Of a DNA stretch of 64,000 bases, positions 56,913 through 64,000 are shown in pieces. Location of the stretch: assembly GCF_020526085.1 (NCBI RefSeq), contig NZ_CP084874.1:4650001-4714000 (forward strand). Reading direction: 5' to 3'. Below the pieces are notes generated by a model that worked only from the letters and a program-made list of their open reading frames with translations, searched no databases and was not told where the DNA came from. The position numbers and the translations under genes are program-made. Source of the stretch: Klebsiella africana (GTDB taxonomy: Bacteria; Pseudomonadota; Gammaproteobacteria; Enterobacterales; Enterobacteriaceae). How positions within the stretch are numbered: the first letter of the stretch is position 1; the number at the start of each line of letters is the position of its first letter.

Positions 56913-57470
56913 ATGACCCTACGTAGCATACTGGCCGCCTCGTTACTGCTTCTCCCGCTGCTGGCCACAGCGCATAATTTTGTCGACGGCCAGCGCGTGG
57001 CGCCCGTTGGCGTCGCGGATCGGGGAGAACTTATTCTGGATAAGGATAAGTTTAGCTATAAAAACTGGAATAGCGCCCAGCTGGCGGGAAAAGTGCGCGT
57101 GGTCCAGCACATTGCTGGCCGCTCGTCAGCAAAAGAGAAAAATGCCAACCTGATCGAGGCGATTAAAGCGGCAGGTTTCCCGCACGATCGCTATCAGACC
57201 ACCACCATCGTTAACACCGACGACGCCATTCCGGGCACCGGGATGTTTGTACGCAACAGCATTGAAAGTAATAAAAAGCTCTTCCCATGGTCGCAATTTA
57301 TCGTCGACAGCAACGGCCTGGTGCGGAAAGCCTGGCAGCTGGACGAGAAGAGCTCGGCGATCGTGGTGCTGGATAAGAACGGGCGTGTGCAGTGGGCCAA
57401 AGACGGTGCGCTGACCCAGCAGGAGGTGCAGCAGGTGATCGACCTGCTGCATAAACTGCTTAATAAATAG
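56913..57470 (+). CDS. ytfJ: YtfJ family periplasmic protein
   Basis: A 185-aa protein with a signal peptide ([20 protein letters not shown], then HNF) and a thioredoxin-like fold lacking CxxC cysteines. It is highly similar to E. coli YtfJ (184 aa); function not established. The ATG at 56913 is preferred over a TTG two codons upstream. Its end overlaps convergent cysQ by 11 bp. Confidence 0.93.
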   Translation: MTLRSILAASLLLLPLLATAHNFVDGQRVAPVGVADRGELILDKDKFSYKNWNSAQLAGKVRVVQHIAGRSSAKEKNANLIEAIKAAGFPHDRYQTTTIVNTDDAIPGTGMFVRNSIESNKKLFPWSQFIVDSNGLVRKAWQLDEKSSAIVVLDKNGRVQWAKDGALTQQEVQQVIDLLHKLLNK

Positions 57471-58203
57471 AGACCCGGAAGCCGGGGTTGAGGAAGGATT
57501 CACGCGGCGTGTAGTCGAGGGTTTTCCCCTGCCAGTCGTGAACATGCGCCCCGGCGGCGACCGCGACCGCGTGGCCGGCAGCGGTGTCCCAGGTGCTGGT
57601 CGGCCCGAAGCGCGGATAGAGCTGGGCCTGACCTTCCGCCACCAGGCAGAATTTCAGCGACGAACCGATTGAGGTAGTCTGGTGCTCGCCCAGTTGCTCA
57701 AGATACTCCTGCAGCTCCGGATCGTTGCCGTGAGAGCGGCTGATCACCACCAGCGGCGGACGGGCATCGCGGACCTGGATCTGCTTGCGCACGCCGCACT
57801 CTTCCTTCCAGGCTTTGCCATTTTGCGCGCTGTACATCACCTTCATCACCGGCGCATAGACAACGCCCAGCGTCGGCTTGCCGTTTTCAATCAGCGCGAT
57901 ATTGACGGTGAATTCGCCGTTACGCTTAATAAACTCTTTGGTGCCGTCCAGCGGGTCGACCAGCCAGTAGCGCTGCCAGTGCTGGCGCACTTCCCAGGAC
58001 GGCGGGTCCTCCTCGGAGAGGATCGGGGTATCCGGATCCAGCGCCTGCAGGCCGCTGACAATGACTTTATGCGCTGCGATATCCGCCGCCGTGACCGGAG
58101 AATCATCTTTCTTGCTGGTGACGTTGATCGGCTGGTTTCCATCGTAGACTTCCATGATGGCATCGCCCGCGTTCCGTGCAAGCTGACATACTTGTTCTAA
58201 CAT
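57460..58203 (-). CDS. cysQ: 3'(2'),5'-bisphosphate nucleotidase CysQ
   Basis: A 247-aa Mg2+-dependent, Li+-sensitive phosphatase of the inositol monophosphatase family that degrades PAP (and PAPS) from sulfate assimilation, associated with the inner membrane. Metal ligands are in place: Glu64/Glu65 (LSEED), Asp83 and Asp86 (DPLDGTKEF), and the C-terminal WDTAAGHAV. Divergent from cpdB. Confidence 0.97.
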   Translation of the reverse strand: MLEQVCQLARNAGDAIMEVYDGNQPINVTSKKDDSPVTAADIAAHKVIVSGLQALDPDTPILSEEDPPSWEVRQHWQRYWLVDPLDGTKEFIKRNGEFTVNIALIENGKPTLGVVYAPVMKVMYSAQNGKAWKEECGVRKQIQVRDARPPLVVISRSHGNDPELQEYLEQLGEHQTTSIGSSLKFCLVAEGQAQLYPRFGPTSTWDTAAGHAVAVAAGAHVHDWQGKTLDYTPRESFLNPGFRVSIY

Positions 58204-58394
58204 TCTCCACCTCGTCTGGTTACAGTGGCGTTAACTCGTTGTTTTATTTATATCGCATCACCGCGAGTTCCGCTATCTGTGATAACGATGGCGGTTTCTC
58301 TGCCCGCTTTTCTGGCAAGATTCACATTTCTGTAAGCAACAGAATATAAATACATTTTCTTCTGTGCTATCGCTCATAAAAAAGGACGCCTCTG

Positions 58395-60338
58395 ATGATT
58401 AAGTTTAGCGCAACGCTCCTGGCCACGCTGATCGCCACCAGCGTCAACGCCGCGACGATCGACCTGCGGATCATGGAAACCACCGATCTGCACAGCAATA
58501 TGATGGACTTCGACTATTACAAAGATGCCGCCACGGAAAAATTCGGCCTGGTGCGTACCGCCACCCTGATCGAACAGGCGCGGGCAGAAGTGAAAAACAG
58601 CGTGCTGGTGGATAACGGGGATGTGATCCAGGGGAGCCCGTTAGGCGACTATATGGCGGCAAAAGGGCTCAAAGAGGGCGATGTACATCCGGTATATAAG
58701 GCGATGAACACCTTGAATTACGCCGTCGGCAACCTGGGCAACCATGAGTTCAACTACGGCCTCGACTTCCTGCACAAGGCGCTGGCCGGGGCGAAGTTCC
58801 CCTACGTGAACGCCAATATCATCGATGCCAAAACCGGCAAACCGATGTTTACGCCGTACCTGATTCAGGATACCCGGGTCGTGGACAGCGACGGTCAACC
58901 CCACACCCTGCGCATCGGCTATATCGGCTTTGTGCCGCCGCAGATCATGACCTGGGATAAAGCCAATCTTAACGGCAAGGTGACGGTCAATGACATTACC
59001 GAAACCGCGCGCAACTATATCCCGGAGATGCGGGCGAAAGGGGCTGATGTGGTGGTAGTGGTCGCGCACTCCGGCCTCTCCGCCGACCCGTATCAGGCGA
59101 TGGCCGAGAATTCGGTTTACTACTTAAGCCAGGTGCCCGGCGTGGACGCCATTATGTTCGGCCATGCCCACGCGGTCTTCCCGGGTAAAGACTTCGCCAA
59201 CATCAAAGGTGCAGATATCGCCAAAGGGACGCTAAACGGCGTACCGGCGGTGATGCCGGGAATGTGGGGCGATCATCTCGGGGTGGTCGATCTGGTGCTA
59301 AATAACGACAGCGGTAAATGGCAGGTAACTCAGAGTAAAGCGGAAGCGCGGCCAATCTATGACGCGGTGGCGAAGAAATCACTGGTGGCCGAAGATGGCA
59401 AGCTGGTGGCAGTGTTGAAAGCCGATCATGACGCCACTCGCGAATTCGTCAGTAAGCCGATCGGCAAGTCCGCCGACAACATGTACAGCTATCTGGCGCT
59501 GGTGCAGGACGACCCGACGGTGCAGGTGGTCAACATGGCGCAGAAAGCCTACGTCGAACACTATATTCAGGGCGATCCGGATCTGGCGAAGCTGCCGGTA
59601 CTCTCCGCCGCCGCACCGTTTAAAGTCGGCGGGCGTAAAAACGATCCGGCGAGCTTTGTCGAAGTGGAGAAAGGCCAGCTCACCTTCCGCAATGCCGCCG
59701 ACCTCTATCTCTACCCCAACACCCTGGTGGTGATGAAGGTCAGCGGGAAAGAGGTTAAGGAGTGGCTGGAATGCTCTGCCGGACAGTTTAACCAGATCGA
59801 TCCTACCAGCAGTAAGCCGCAGTCGCTGATCAACTGGGACGGCTTCCGCACCTATAACTTCGACGTAATTGACGGGGTGAATTACCAGATTGACGTCACC
59901 CAGCCGGCCCGCTATGACGGCGAATGTCAGCTGATCCATCCGCAGGCAGAGCGTATTAAGCACCTGACCTTCAACGGTAAACCTGTCGATCCGCAGGCCA
60001 CTTTCCTGGTCGCCACCAATAACTATCGCGCTTACGGCGGCAAATTCGCCGGCACCGGTGAGAGCCATATCGCCTTTGCCTCACCGGATGAAAACCGTTC
60101 GGTGCTGGCGGCATGGATAGGCGCGCAATCGAAGAAGGATGGCGCGATCCATCCGGCGGCGGATAACAACTGGCGTCTGGCGCCGATCCACAGCAACACG
60201 CCGTTGGATATTCGTTTTGAGACCTCGCCAGGCGACAAAGCCGCGGCGTTTATCAAAGAGAAAGCGCAGTATCCAATGCGCCAGGTGGCCACCGATGATA
60301 TCGGCTTCGCCATTTATCAGCTGGATTTGAGCAAGTAA
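58395..60338 (+). CDS. cpdB: 2',3'-cyclic-nucleotide 2'-phosphodiesterase/3'-nucleotidase
   Basis: A 647-aa periplasmic bifunctional enzyme that lets cells use external 2',3'-cyclic and 3'-nucleotides. After a 19-residue signal peptide comes a calcineurin-like metallophosphatase domain ([37 protein letters not shown]), then the 5'-nucleotidase C-terminal domain with substrate-binding aromatic residues. Length equals E. coli CpdB. Confidence 0.97.
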   Translation: MIKFSATLLATLIATSVNAATIDLRIMETTDLHSNMMDFDYYKDAATEKFGLVRTATLIEQARAEVKNSVLVDNGDVIQGSPLGDYMAAKGLKEGDVHPVYKAMNTLNYAVGNLGNHEFNYGLDFLHKALAGAKFPYVNANIIDAKTGKPMFTPYLIQDTRVVDSDGQPHTLRIGYIGFVPPQIMTWDKANLNGKVTVNDITETARNYIPEMRAKGADVVVVVAHSGLSADPYQAMAENSVYYLSQVPGVDAIMFGHAHAVFPGKDFANIKGADIAKGTLNGVPAVMPGMWGDHLGVVDLVLNNDSGKWQVTQSKAEARPIYDAVAKKSLVAEDGKLVAVLKADHDATREFVSKPIGKSADNMYSYLALVQDDPTVQVVNMAQKAYVEHYIQGDPDLAKLPVLSAAAPFKVGGRKNDPASFVEVEKGQLTFRNAADLYLYPNTLVVMKVSGKEVKEWLECSAGQFNQIDPTSSKPQSLINWDGFRTYNFDVIDGVNYQIDVTQPARYDGECQLIHPQAERIKHLTFNGKPVDPQATFLVATNNYRAYGGKFAGTGESHIAFASPDENRSVLAAWIGAQSKKDGAIHPAADNNWRLAPIHSNTPLDIRFETSPGDKAAAFIKEKAQYPMRQVATDDIGFAIYQLDLSK

Positions 60339-60348
60339 TGCCTGTTCC

Positions 60349-60425
60349 CCGGTGGCGCTACGCTTACCGGGGCTACAAACCGGGGCTGACGGGTAGCCCG
60401 GATAAGGCGCCAGCCGCTATCCGGG
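60349..60425. repeat. REP element downstream of cpdB
   Basis: Facing units ccccggtggcgctacgcttaccgggg and tagcccggataaggcgccagccgctatccggg (in parts) form a REP pair between the convergent cpdB and ytfH. It resembles the units near yjgM. Confidence 0.75.
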
Positions 60426-60466
60426 AACATCTCCCCGGTGGCGGGGCGACAGGGAGTGATACATTT

Positions 60467-60838
60467 TTACTCCCCGTGGTTAGCCAGCACCGCAGTGAGA
60501 TTGACCTCGATCCAGTCCGCCAGCGCCGCCACCCTCTCGCTCACCTGCAGGCCGAGCGGTGTCAGGCTATATTCAACGTGTGGCGGCACCACCGGATAAG
60601 AGACGCGGTCGATAAAACCATCCTGCTCCAGCGCCTGCAGCGACTGCGCCAGCATCTTTTCGCTAACCCCGCCCATCTTACGGCGCAGATCGCTGAAACG
60701 GTGGGTTCCCTCGCGCAGCGCCACCAGAATCAACACGCCCCAGCGGCTGGTGACATGTTTAAGCACATCGCGCGACGGGCACTGTTCCGCAAACAGGTTG
60801 CCGGTGCGCAGTTTCTCGCTCAGCGTCGGTTCGGCCAT
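60467..60838 (-). CDS. ytfH: HxlR-family transcriptional regulator YtfH
   Basis: A 123-aa winged-helix regulator of the HxlR/QorR type. A single N-terminal cysteine, Cys20 in EQCPSRDVL, is at the position used for redox sensing by QorR-like members. HTH and wing are seen as SDLRRKMGGVSEKMLAQSL and YPVVPPHVEYSLT. Divergent from qorB, which it probably represses. Confidence 0.92.
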   Translation of the reverse strand: MAEPTLSEKLRTGNLFAEQCPSRDVLKHVTSRWGVLILVALREGTHRFSDLRRKMGGVSEKMLAQSLQALEQDGFIDRVSYPVVPPHVEYSLTPLGLQVSERVAALADWIEVNLTAVLANHGE

Positions 60839-60927
60839 TTCACACTTACCTTTTTGTACGTACTTACTAAAAGTTAGTTAAGGTGGTAGCTTATCACAAC
60901 TGCCAATAAACACGAAGGAGAAGACCC
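60839..60927. promoter_or_regulatory. ytfH/qorB divergent regulatory region
   Basis: The 89-bp intergenic space contains GTACGTAC at about 60856 and the near-palindrome ACTTACTAAAAGTTAGT directly after it. Both are typical of the short dyads bound by HxlR regulators. A shared operator for divergent control is inferred. Confidence 0.5.
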
Positions 60928-61776
60928 ATGATCGCTCTTACCGGTGCCACCGGCCAGCTTGGCCACTACGTTCTGCAAGACCTGCTTAACACCGTCCCTG
61001 CCAGCCAGATTGTGGCGATTGTCCGCAACCCGGCCAAAGCCCAGGCGCTCAGCCAGCAGGGCGTCGTTGTCCGTCAGGCCGACTATAGCGACGAAGCGGC
61101 GCTGACCGCCGCGCTGCAGGGCGTGGACAAACTGCTGTTAATCTCCTCCAGCGAAGTCGGCCAGCGTGCCGTACAGCACCGCAACGTCATCAACGCTGCC
61201 AAAGCTGCCGGGGTGAAATTCATCGCCTACACCAGCCTGCTGCATGCCGACACTTCGCCGCTGGGCCTCGCCGCAGAACATATCGAAACCGAGCAGATGC
61301 TGGCCGACTCTGGTATCGCTTACGCCCTGCTGCGCAATGGCTGGTATACCGAAAACTATCTGGCCAGCGCACCGCCGGCGCTGGAGCATGGCGTGTTTAT
61401 CGGTGCCGCCGGCGAGGGGAAAATTGCCTCCGCCCCCCGCGCGGATTATGCCGCCGCTGCCGCCCGCGTTATCGCCGGTGAAGGCCATGAAGGGAAAGTT
61501 TACGAACTGTCGGGGGATAACGCCTGGACGCTGAGCGACCTGGCTGCTGAGCTGAGCACGCAAAGCGGAAAAAACGTGGTCTACCAGAACCTCAGCGAAG
61601 CCGATTTCGCCGCCGCGCTGAAAAGCGTCGGCCTGCCGGCCGGGCTTGCCGATATGCTGGCGGATTCCGACGTCGGCGCGTCAAAAGGCGGACTGTTTGA
61701 CGACAGCCGCACCCTGAGTACGCTGATCGGCCGTCCGACCACCTCCCTTGCTGAAAGCGTGAAAGGCATTCTGTAA
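60928..61776 (+). CDS. qorB: NAD(P)H:quinone oxidoreductase QorB
   Basis: A 282-aa atypical short-chain dehydrogenase of the NmrA-like group that reduces quinones with NADPH. The Rossmann loop GATGQLG is at 6-12, and the conserved AGVKFIAYTSLLHAD strand and the GWYTENYL motif are present. It corresponds to E. coli YtfG (286 aa). Ribosome site GAAGGAGAAG. Divergent from its likely repressor gene ytfH. Confidence 0.95.
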   Translation: MIALTGATGQLGHYVLQDLLNTVPASQIVAIVRNPAKAQALSQQGVVVRQADYSDEAALTAALQGVDKLLLISSSEVGQRAVQHRNVINAAKAAGVKFIAYTSLLHADTSPLGLAAEHIETEQMLADSGIAYALLRNGWYTENYLASAPPALEHGVFIGAAGEGKIASAPRADYAAAAARVIAGEGHEGKVYELSGDNAWTLSDLAAELSTQSGKNVVYQNLSEADFAAALKSVGLPAGLADMLADSDVGASKGGLFDDSRTLSTLIGRPTTSLAESVKGIL

Positions 61777-61854
61777 CCGCCCCTCTCAGCTTTTGCGGTT
61801 GCGTCCCGGCGGTTCCTCTCTCATATTGAAGAGATCAACCGTCGGGAGGCAGGC

Positions 61855-62679
61855 ATGCAGGGCGTACCACCGCAATTTAGTGATGAAAAAGACCGCGCGC
61901 GCTTTCGCCATCTCGAACAGCTGCCCGGGGTAGAGCTTTACCACGCCCATATCTCCCGTTACGCCTTTGAACCCCATACCCACGAAGCCTTCGGCATCGG
62001 CGTGATCGAGCAAGGCGCGGAGCGCTTTCGCTATCGCGGCAGTCAGCACATCGCCGCCGCCAACGCCATTGTCACCATGAATCCTGACGAGCTGCACACC
62101 GGTGAAGCGGCAACCGCCGACGGCTGGCGCTACCGGATGATTTATCTGGAGCCGGACCGTCTGGAAGCCATCACCGGGGTGCGCGACTGGTGGTTCAGCG
62201 AGGTGGTCCGCGAGGATCCCCTGCGTTCCCGACAGATTGGTCAGCTGATTTATGGCCTGTGGCATAGCGACGATCCGCTGGCCCAGCAGGGAATGCTGCT
62301 CGACCTCATCGACACCTTCCGCCCTCTGGCCCACTATGCCTCGGCGCAGGGTGAAGCCGGGCATCGCTTCGACCGCGTGCGCGACTACCTGCACGATAAC
62401 TATATGCGCGCCATCACCCTCGACGAGCTGGCGCAGGTGGCGGCGCTGAGCCCGTACCACTTTCAGCGCCAGTTTAAAGCCCACTATCACGTGACGCCCC
62501 ACCAGATGCTGATGGCTATCCGTCTGTGGCGCGCCAAGGCGTTTCTCACCCACGGCATGCCCGCCGCCGAAGTAGCGATTGCCGTCGGCCTCACCGACCA
62601 GTCCCACCTGACCCGCGCCTTCACCCAGCGTTACGGCATTACGCCAGTGCGCTATCAGAAGCAGGTCGCCAGGCGCTAA
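61855..62679 (+). CDS. AraC-family regulator with N-terminal cupin
   Basis: A 274-aa regulator: cupin-like AraC_binding domain (residues 20-160) with FEPHTHEAFGIGVIEQG and NPDELHTGE, then the double HTH (about 175-272) with ALSPYHFQRQFKAHY and VGLTDQSHLTRAFTQRYGI. It belongs to the group often found beside amino acid/metabolite exporter genes. ytfF starts about 75 bp downstream on the same strand and is a natural target. K-12 has no gene here between qorB and ytfF. Confidence 0.88.
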   Translation: MQGVPPQFSDEKDRARFRHLEQLPGVELYHAHISRYAFEPHTHEAFGIGVIEQGAERFRYRGSQHIAAANAIVTMNPDELHTGEAATADGWRYRMIYLEPDRLEAITGVRDWWFSEVVREDPLRSRQIGQLIYGLWHSDDPLAQQGMLLDLIDTFRPLAHYASAQGEAGHRFDRVRDYLHDNYMRAITLDELAQVAALSPYHFQRQFKAHYHVTPHQMLMAIRLWRAKAFLTHGMPAAEVAIAVGLTDQSHLTRAFTQRYGITPVRYQKQVARR

Positions 62680-62754
62680 TGCGCAATCTCATACAATATT
62701 CCTGCCCGGCCCCCTTCTACACTGCAGACAACGGTAATGACAACGGATGCAATG

Positions 62755-63726
62755 ATGATTAGTGGTGTGTTGTACGCCCTGCTGGCGGGGCTGATGTGGG
62801 GGTTAATTTTTGTCGGGCCTCTGCTGGTGCCAGAGTACCCGGCGATGCTGCAGTCGATGGGGCGCTATCTGGCGCTGGGCCTGATCGCCCTGCCGCTGGC
62901 GTGGCTCGGGCGCGCGCGTTTGCGCCAGCTGAGCCGCAACGACTGGTGGACCGCGCTGGGCCTGACGATGATGGGAAATCTTATCTATTACGTCTGCCTG
63001 GCCAGCGCCATTCAGCGCACCGGAGCGCCGGTCTCCACCATGATTATCGGCACGCTGCCGGTGGTCTTGCCGGTGTTCGCCAATCTGCTCTACAGCCAGC
63101 GCGACGGGAAGCTGCCGTGGCGGCGCCTGTTTCCGGCGCTGATCTGCATCGCTGTGGGCCTGATCTGCGTTAACGTTGCGGAACTGCGTCAGGGGCTGCC
63201 GAATTTTAGCCCATGGCGCTACGGCTCCGGCATTGCGCTGGCGCTGGGATCGGTGGTCTGCTGGGCCTGGTATGCCCTGCGCAACGCCCGCTGGCTGCGG
63301 GAAAATCCCCATCATCCGCCAATGATGTGGGCTACCGCTCAGGCACTGGTGACGCTTCCTGTTTCGCTGGCCGGTTACCTCGCCGCCTGCGCCTGGCTGC
63401 ACGGTCAGCAGGCCGGGTTTCCCCTGCCCTTCGGCCCGCGCCCGGCGGTGTTTATTACGCTGATGCTGGCCATCGCGGTGCTCTGTTCATGGGTCGGCGC
63501 GCTGTGCTGGAATATTGCCAGCCAGCGGTTGCCGACGGTGATCCTCGGGCCGCTAATCGTCTTCGAAACCCTGGCCGGGCTGCTGTATACCTTCCTGCTG
63601 CGGCAAAGTTTACCGCCGCTGCTGACCCTGAGCGGGATCCTGCTGCTGGTGCTCGGCGTGGTCTCCGCCGTACGCGCCAGACCGGAAAAACCGATGCTGC
63701 AGCCGCTGGCGGACGAAAAAAAGTAG
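62755..63726 (+). CDS. ytfF: EamA/DMT-family transporter YtfF
   Basis: A 323-aa inner membrane protein with ten predicted segments and two EamA repeats of the drug/metabolite transporter superfamily. It is very close to E. coli YtfF; the substrate is not known. The start MISGVLYALLAG matches K-12; the ATG just before it and an earlier ATG at 62737 are also in frame. Confidence 0.93.
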   Translation: MISGVLYALLAGLMWGLIFVGPLLVPEYPAMLQSMGRYLALGLIALPLAWLGRARLRQLSRNDWWTALGLTMMGNLIYYVCLASAIQRTGAPVSTMIIGTLPVVLPVFANLLYSQRDGKLPWRRLFPALICIAVGLICVNVAELRQGLPNFSPWRYGSGIALALGSVVCWAWYALRNARWLRENPHHPPMMWATAQALVTLPVSLAGYLAACAWLHGQQAGFPLPFGPRPAVFITLMLAIAVLCSWVGALCWNIASQRLPTVILGPLIVFETLAGLLYTFLLRQSLPPLLTLSGILLLVLGVVSAVRARPEKPMLQPLADEKK

Positions 63727-63759
63727 CCTCGCCTCCTTAAGGGGTATTCCCTCGCCACA

Positions 63760-63782
63760 AAGATGCATTTAAAATGCATCTT
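63760..63782 (+). promoter_or_regulatory. NsrR operator of ytfE
   Basis: A perfect 11-1-11 inverted repeat, AAGATGCATTT-A-AAATGCATCTT, is the textbook NsrR site. It lies 26 bp before ytfE, so the gene should be induced by nitric oxide. Confidence 0.93.
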
Positions 63783-63808
63783 ATATTCCTGATGACGAGG
63801 TAACTGCT

Positions 63809-64000
63809 ATGGCTTTCCGTGACCAACCTTTAGGCGAGCTGGCGCTGACCATCCCGCGCGCCTCCGCCCTGTTCCGTCAATACGATATGGATTACTGCTG
63901 CGGCGGCAAACAGACCCTGGCGCGGGCCGCATCGCGCAAAGCGCTGGATGTCGCGGTGATTGAAGCCGAGCTGGCGAAACTGGCCGAGCAGCCTCTCTCC
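63809..64000 (+). CDS. ytfE: Iron-sulfur cluster repair protein YtfE (RIC), 3'-truncated by window edge
   Basis: The first 64 residues of the diiron protein that repairs iron-sulfur clusters after nitric oxide or oxidative damage. The N-terminal ScdA domain is seen with [11 protein letters not shown], the conserved CCGG motif. The hemerythrin-like diiron domain lies outside the window. An NsrR operator is just upstream. The ribosome site is CGAGGTAAC. Confidence 0.95.

Overview
The window is a 64 kb piece of an enterobacterial chromosome. Gene order, protein sequences close to those of Escherichia coli K-12, high GC, chromosomal miaE, and REP-type and tandem hairpin repeats between genes all point to Klebsiella (K. 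pneumoniae complex) or a very close relative. This is inferred from recalled family sequences, not from a search. Relative to K-12 the backbone runs from valS to ytfE, with both end genes cut by the window edges. I see no rRNA, tRNA, CRISPR array, insertion sequence or prophage.

Layout. 1-8.6 kb: valS (3' part), yjgM, miaE, rraB, argI with tandem ARG boxes, tabA, the pyrL-pyrBI attenuation operon, and ridA. 8.6-19.3 kb: mgtA with its mgtL leader peptide and a PhoP box, treR, treBC with a Tre operator, and nrdD/nrdG with FNR and NrdR sites, the last two separated by about 440 bp of repeats. 19.3-29 kb: an accessory block absent from K-12 at this position. It holds a RelBE-type toxin-antitoxin pair and a leftward operon of nine or ten genes: small PRD protein, SFCGS protein, DUF4312, DUF4311, DUF4310, amidohydrolase, DgaE-like ammonia lyase, DgaF-like aldolase, secreted beta-propeller lactonase, and a PRD/EIIB/EIIA transcriptional activator. 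29-52 kb: cybC, pmbA, yjgA, a REP array, a secreted DUF4432 protein, a GNAT enzyme, mpl, fbp, the galactofuranose importer ytfQRT-yjfF, ppa, an unknown membrane protein with a 31-residue partner ORF, ytfP, tamAB, msrA and ytfL. 52-56.4 kb: a second accessory block with a LacY-like permease, a GH42 beta-galactosidase and an AraC regulator behind a CRP site. 56.4-64 kb: ytfK, ytfJ, cysQ, cpdB, ytfH/qorB, an AraC regulator, ytfF, and ytfE behind an NsrR operator.

The best candidate for an undescribed system is the operon at 19.9-29.0 kb. Its enzymes fit a route from a lactone or N-acylated 2-amino sugar acid, through deacylation and ammonia elimination on a phosphorylated intermediate, to pyruvate plus a triose phosphate. 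The import machinery is unknown: two membrane DUFs and two small soluble proteins stand where a phosphotransferase permease would be expected, yet the regulator is of a PTS-controlled type. One soluble protein carries a Cys-Gly-rich loop reminiscent of a PTS EIIB site. The operon has a good CRP site and a perfect 20-bp palindrome at its head.
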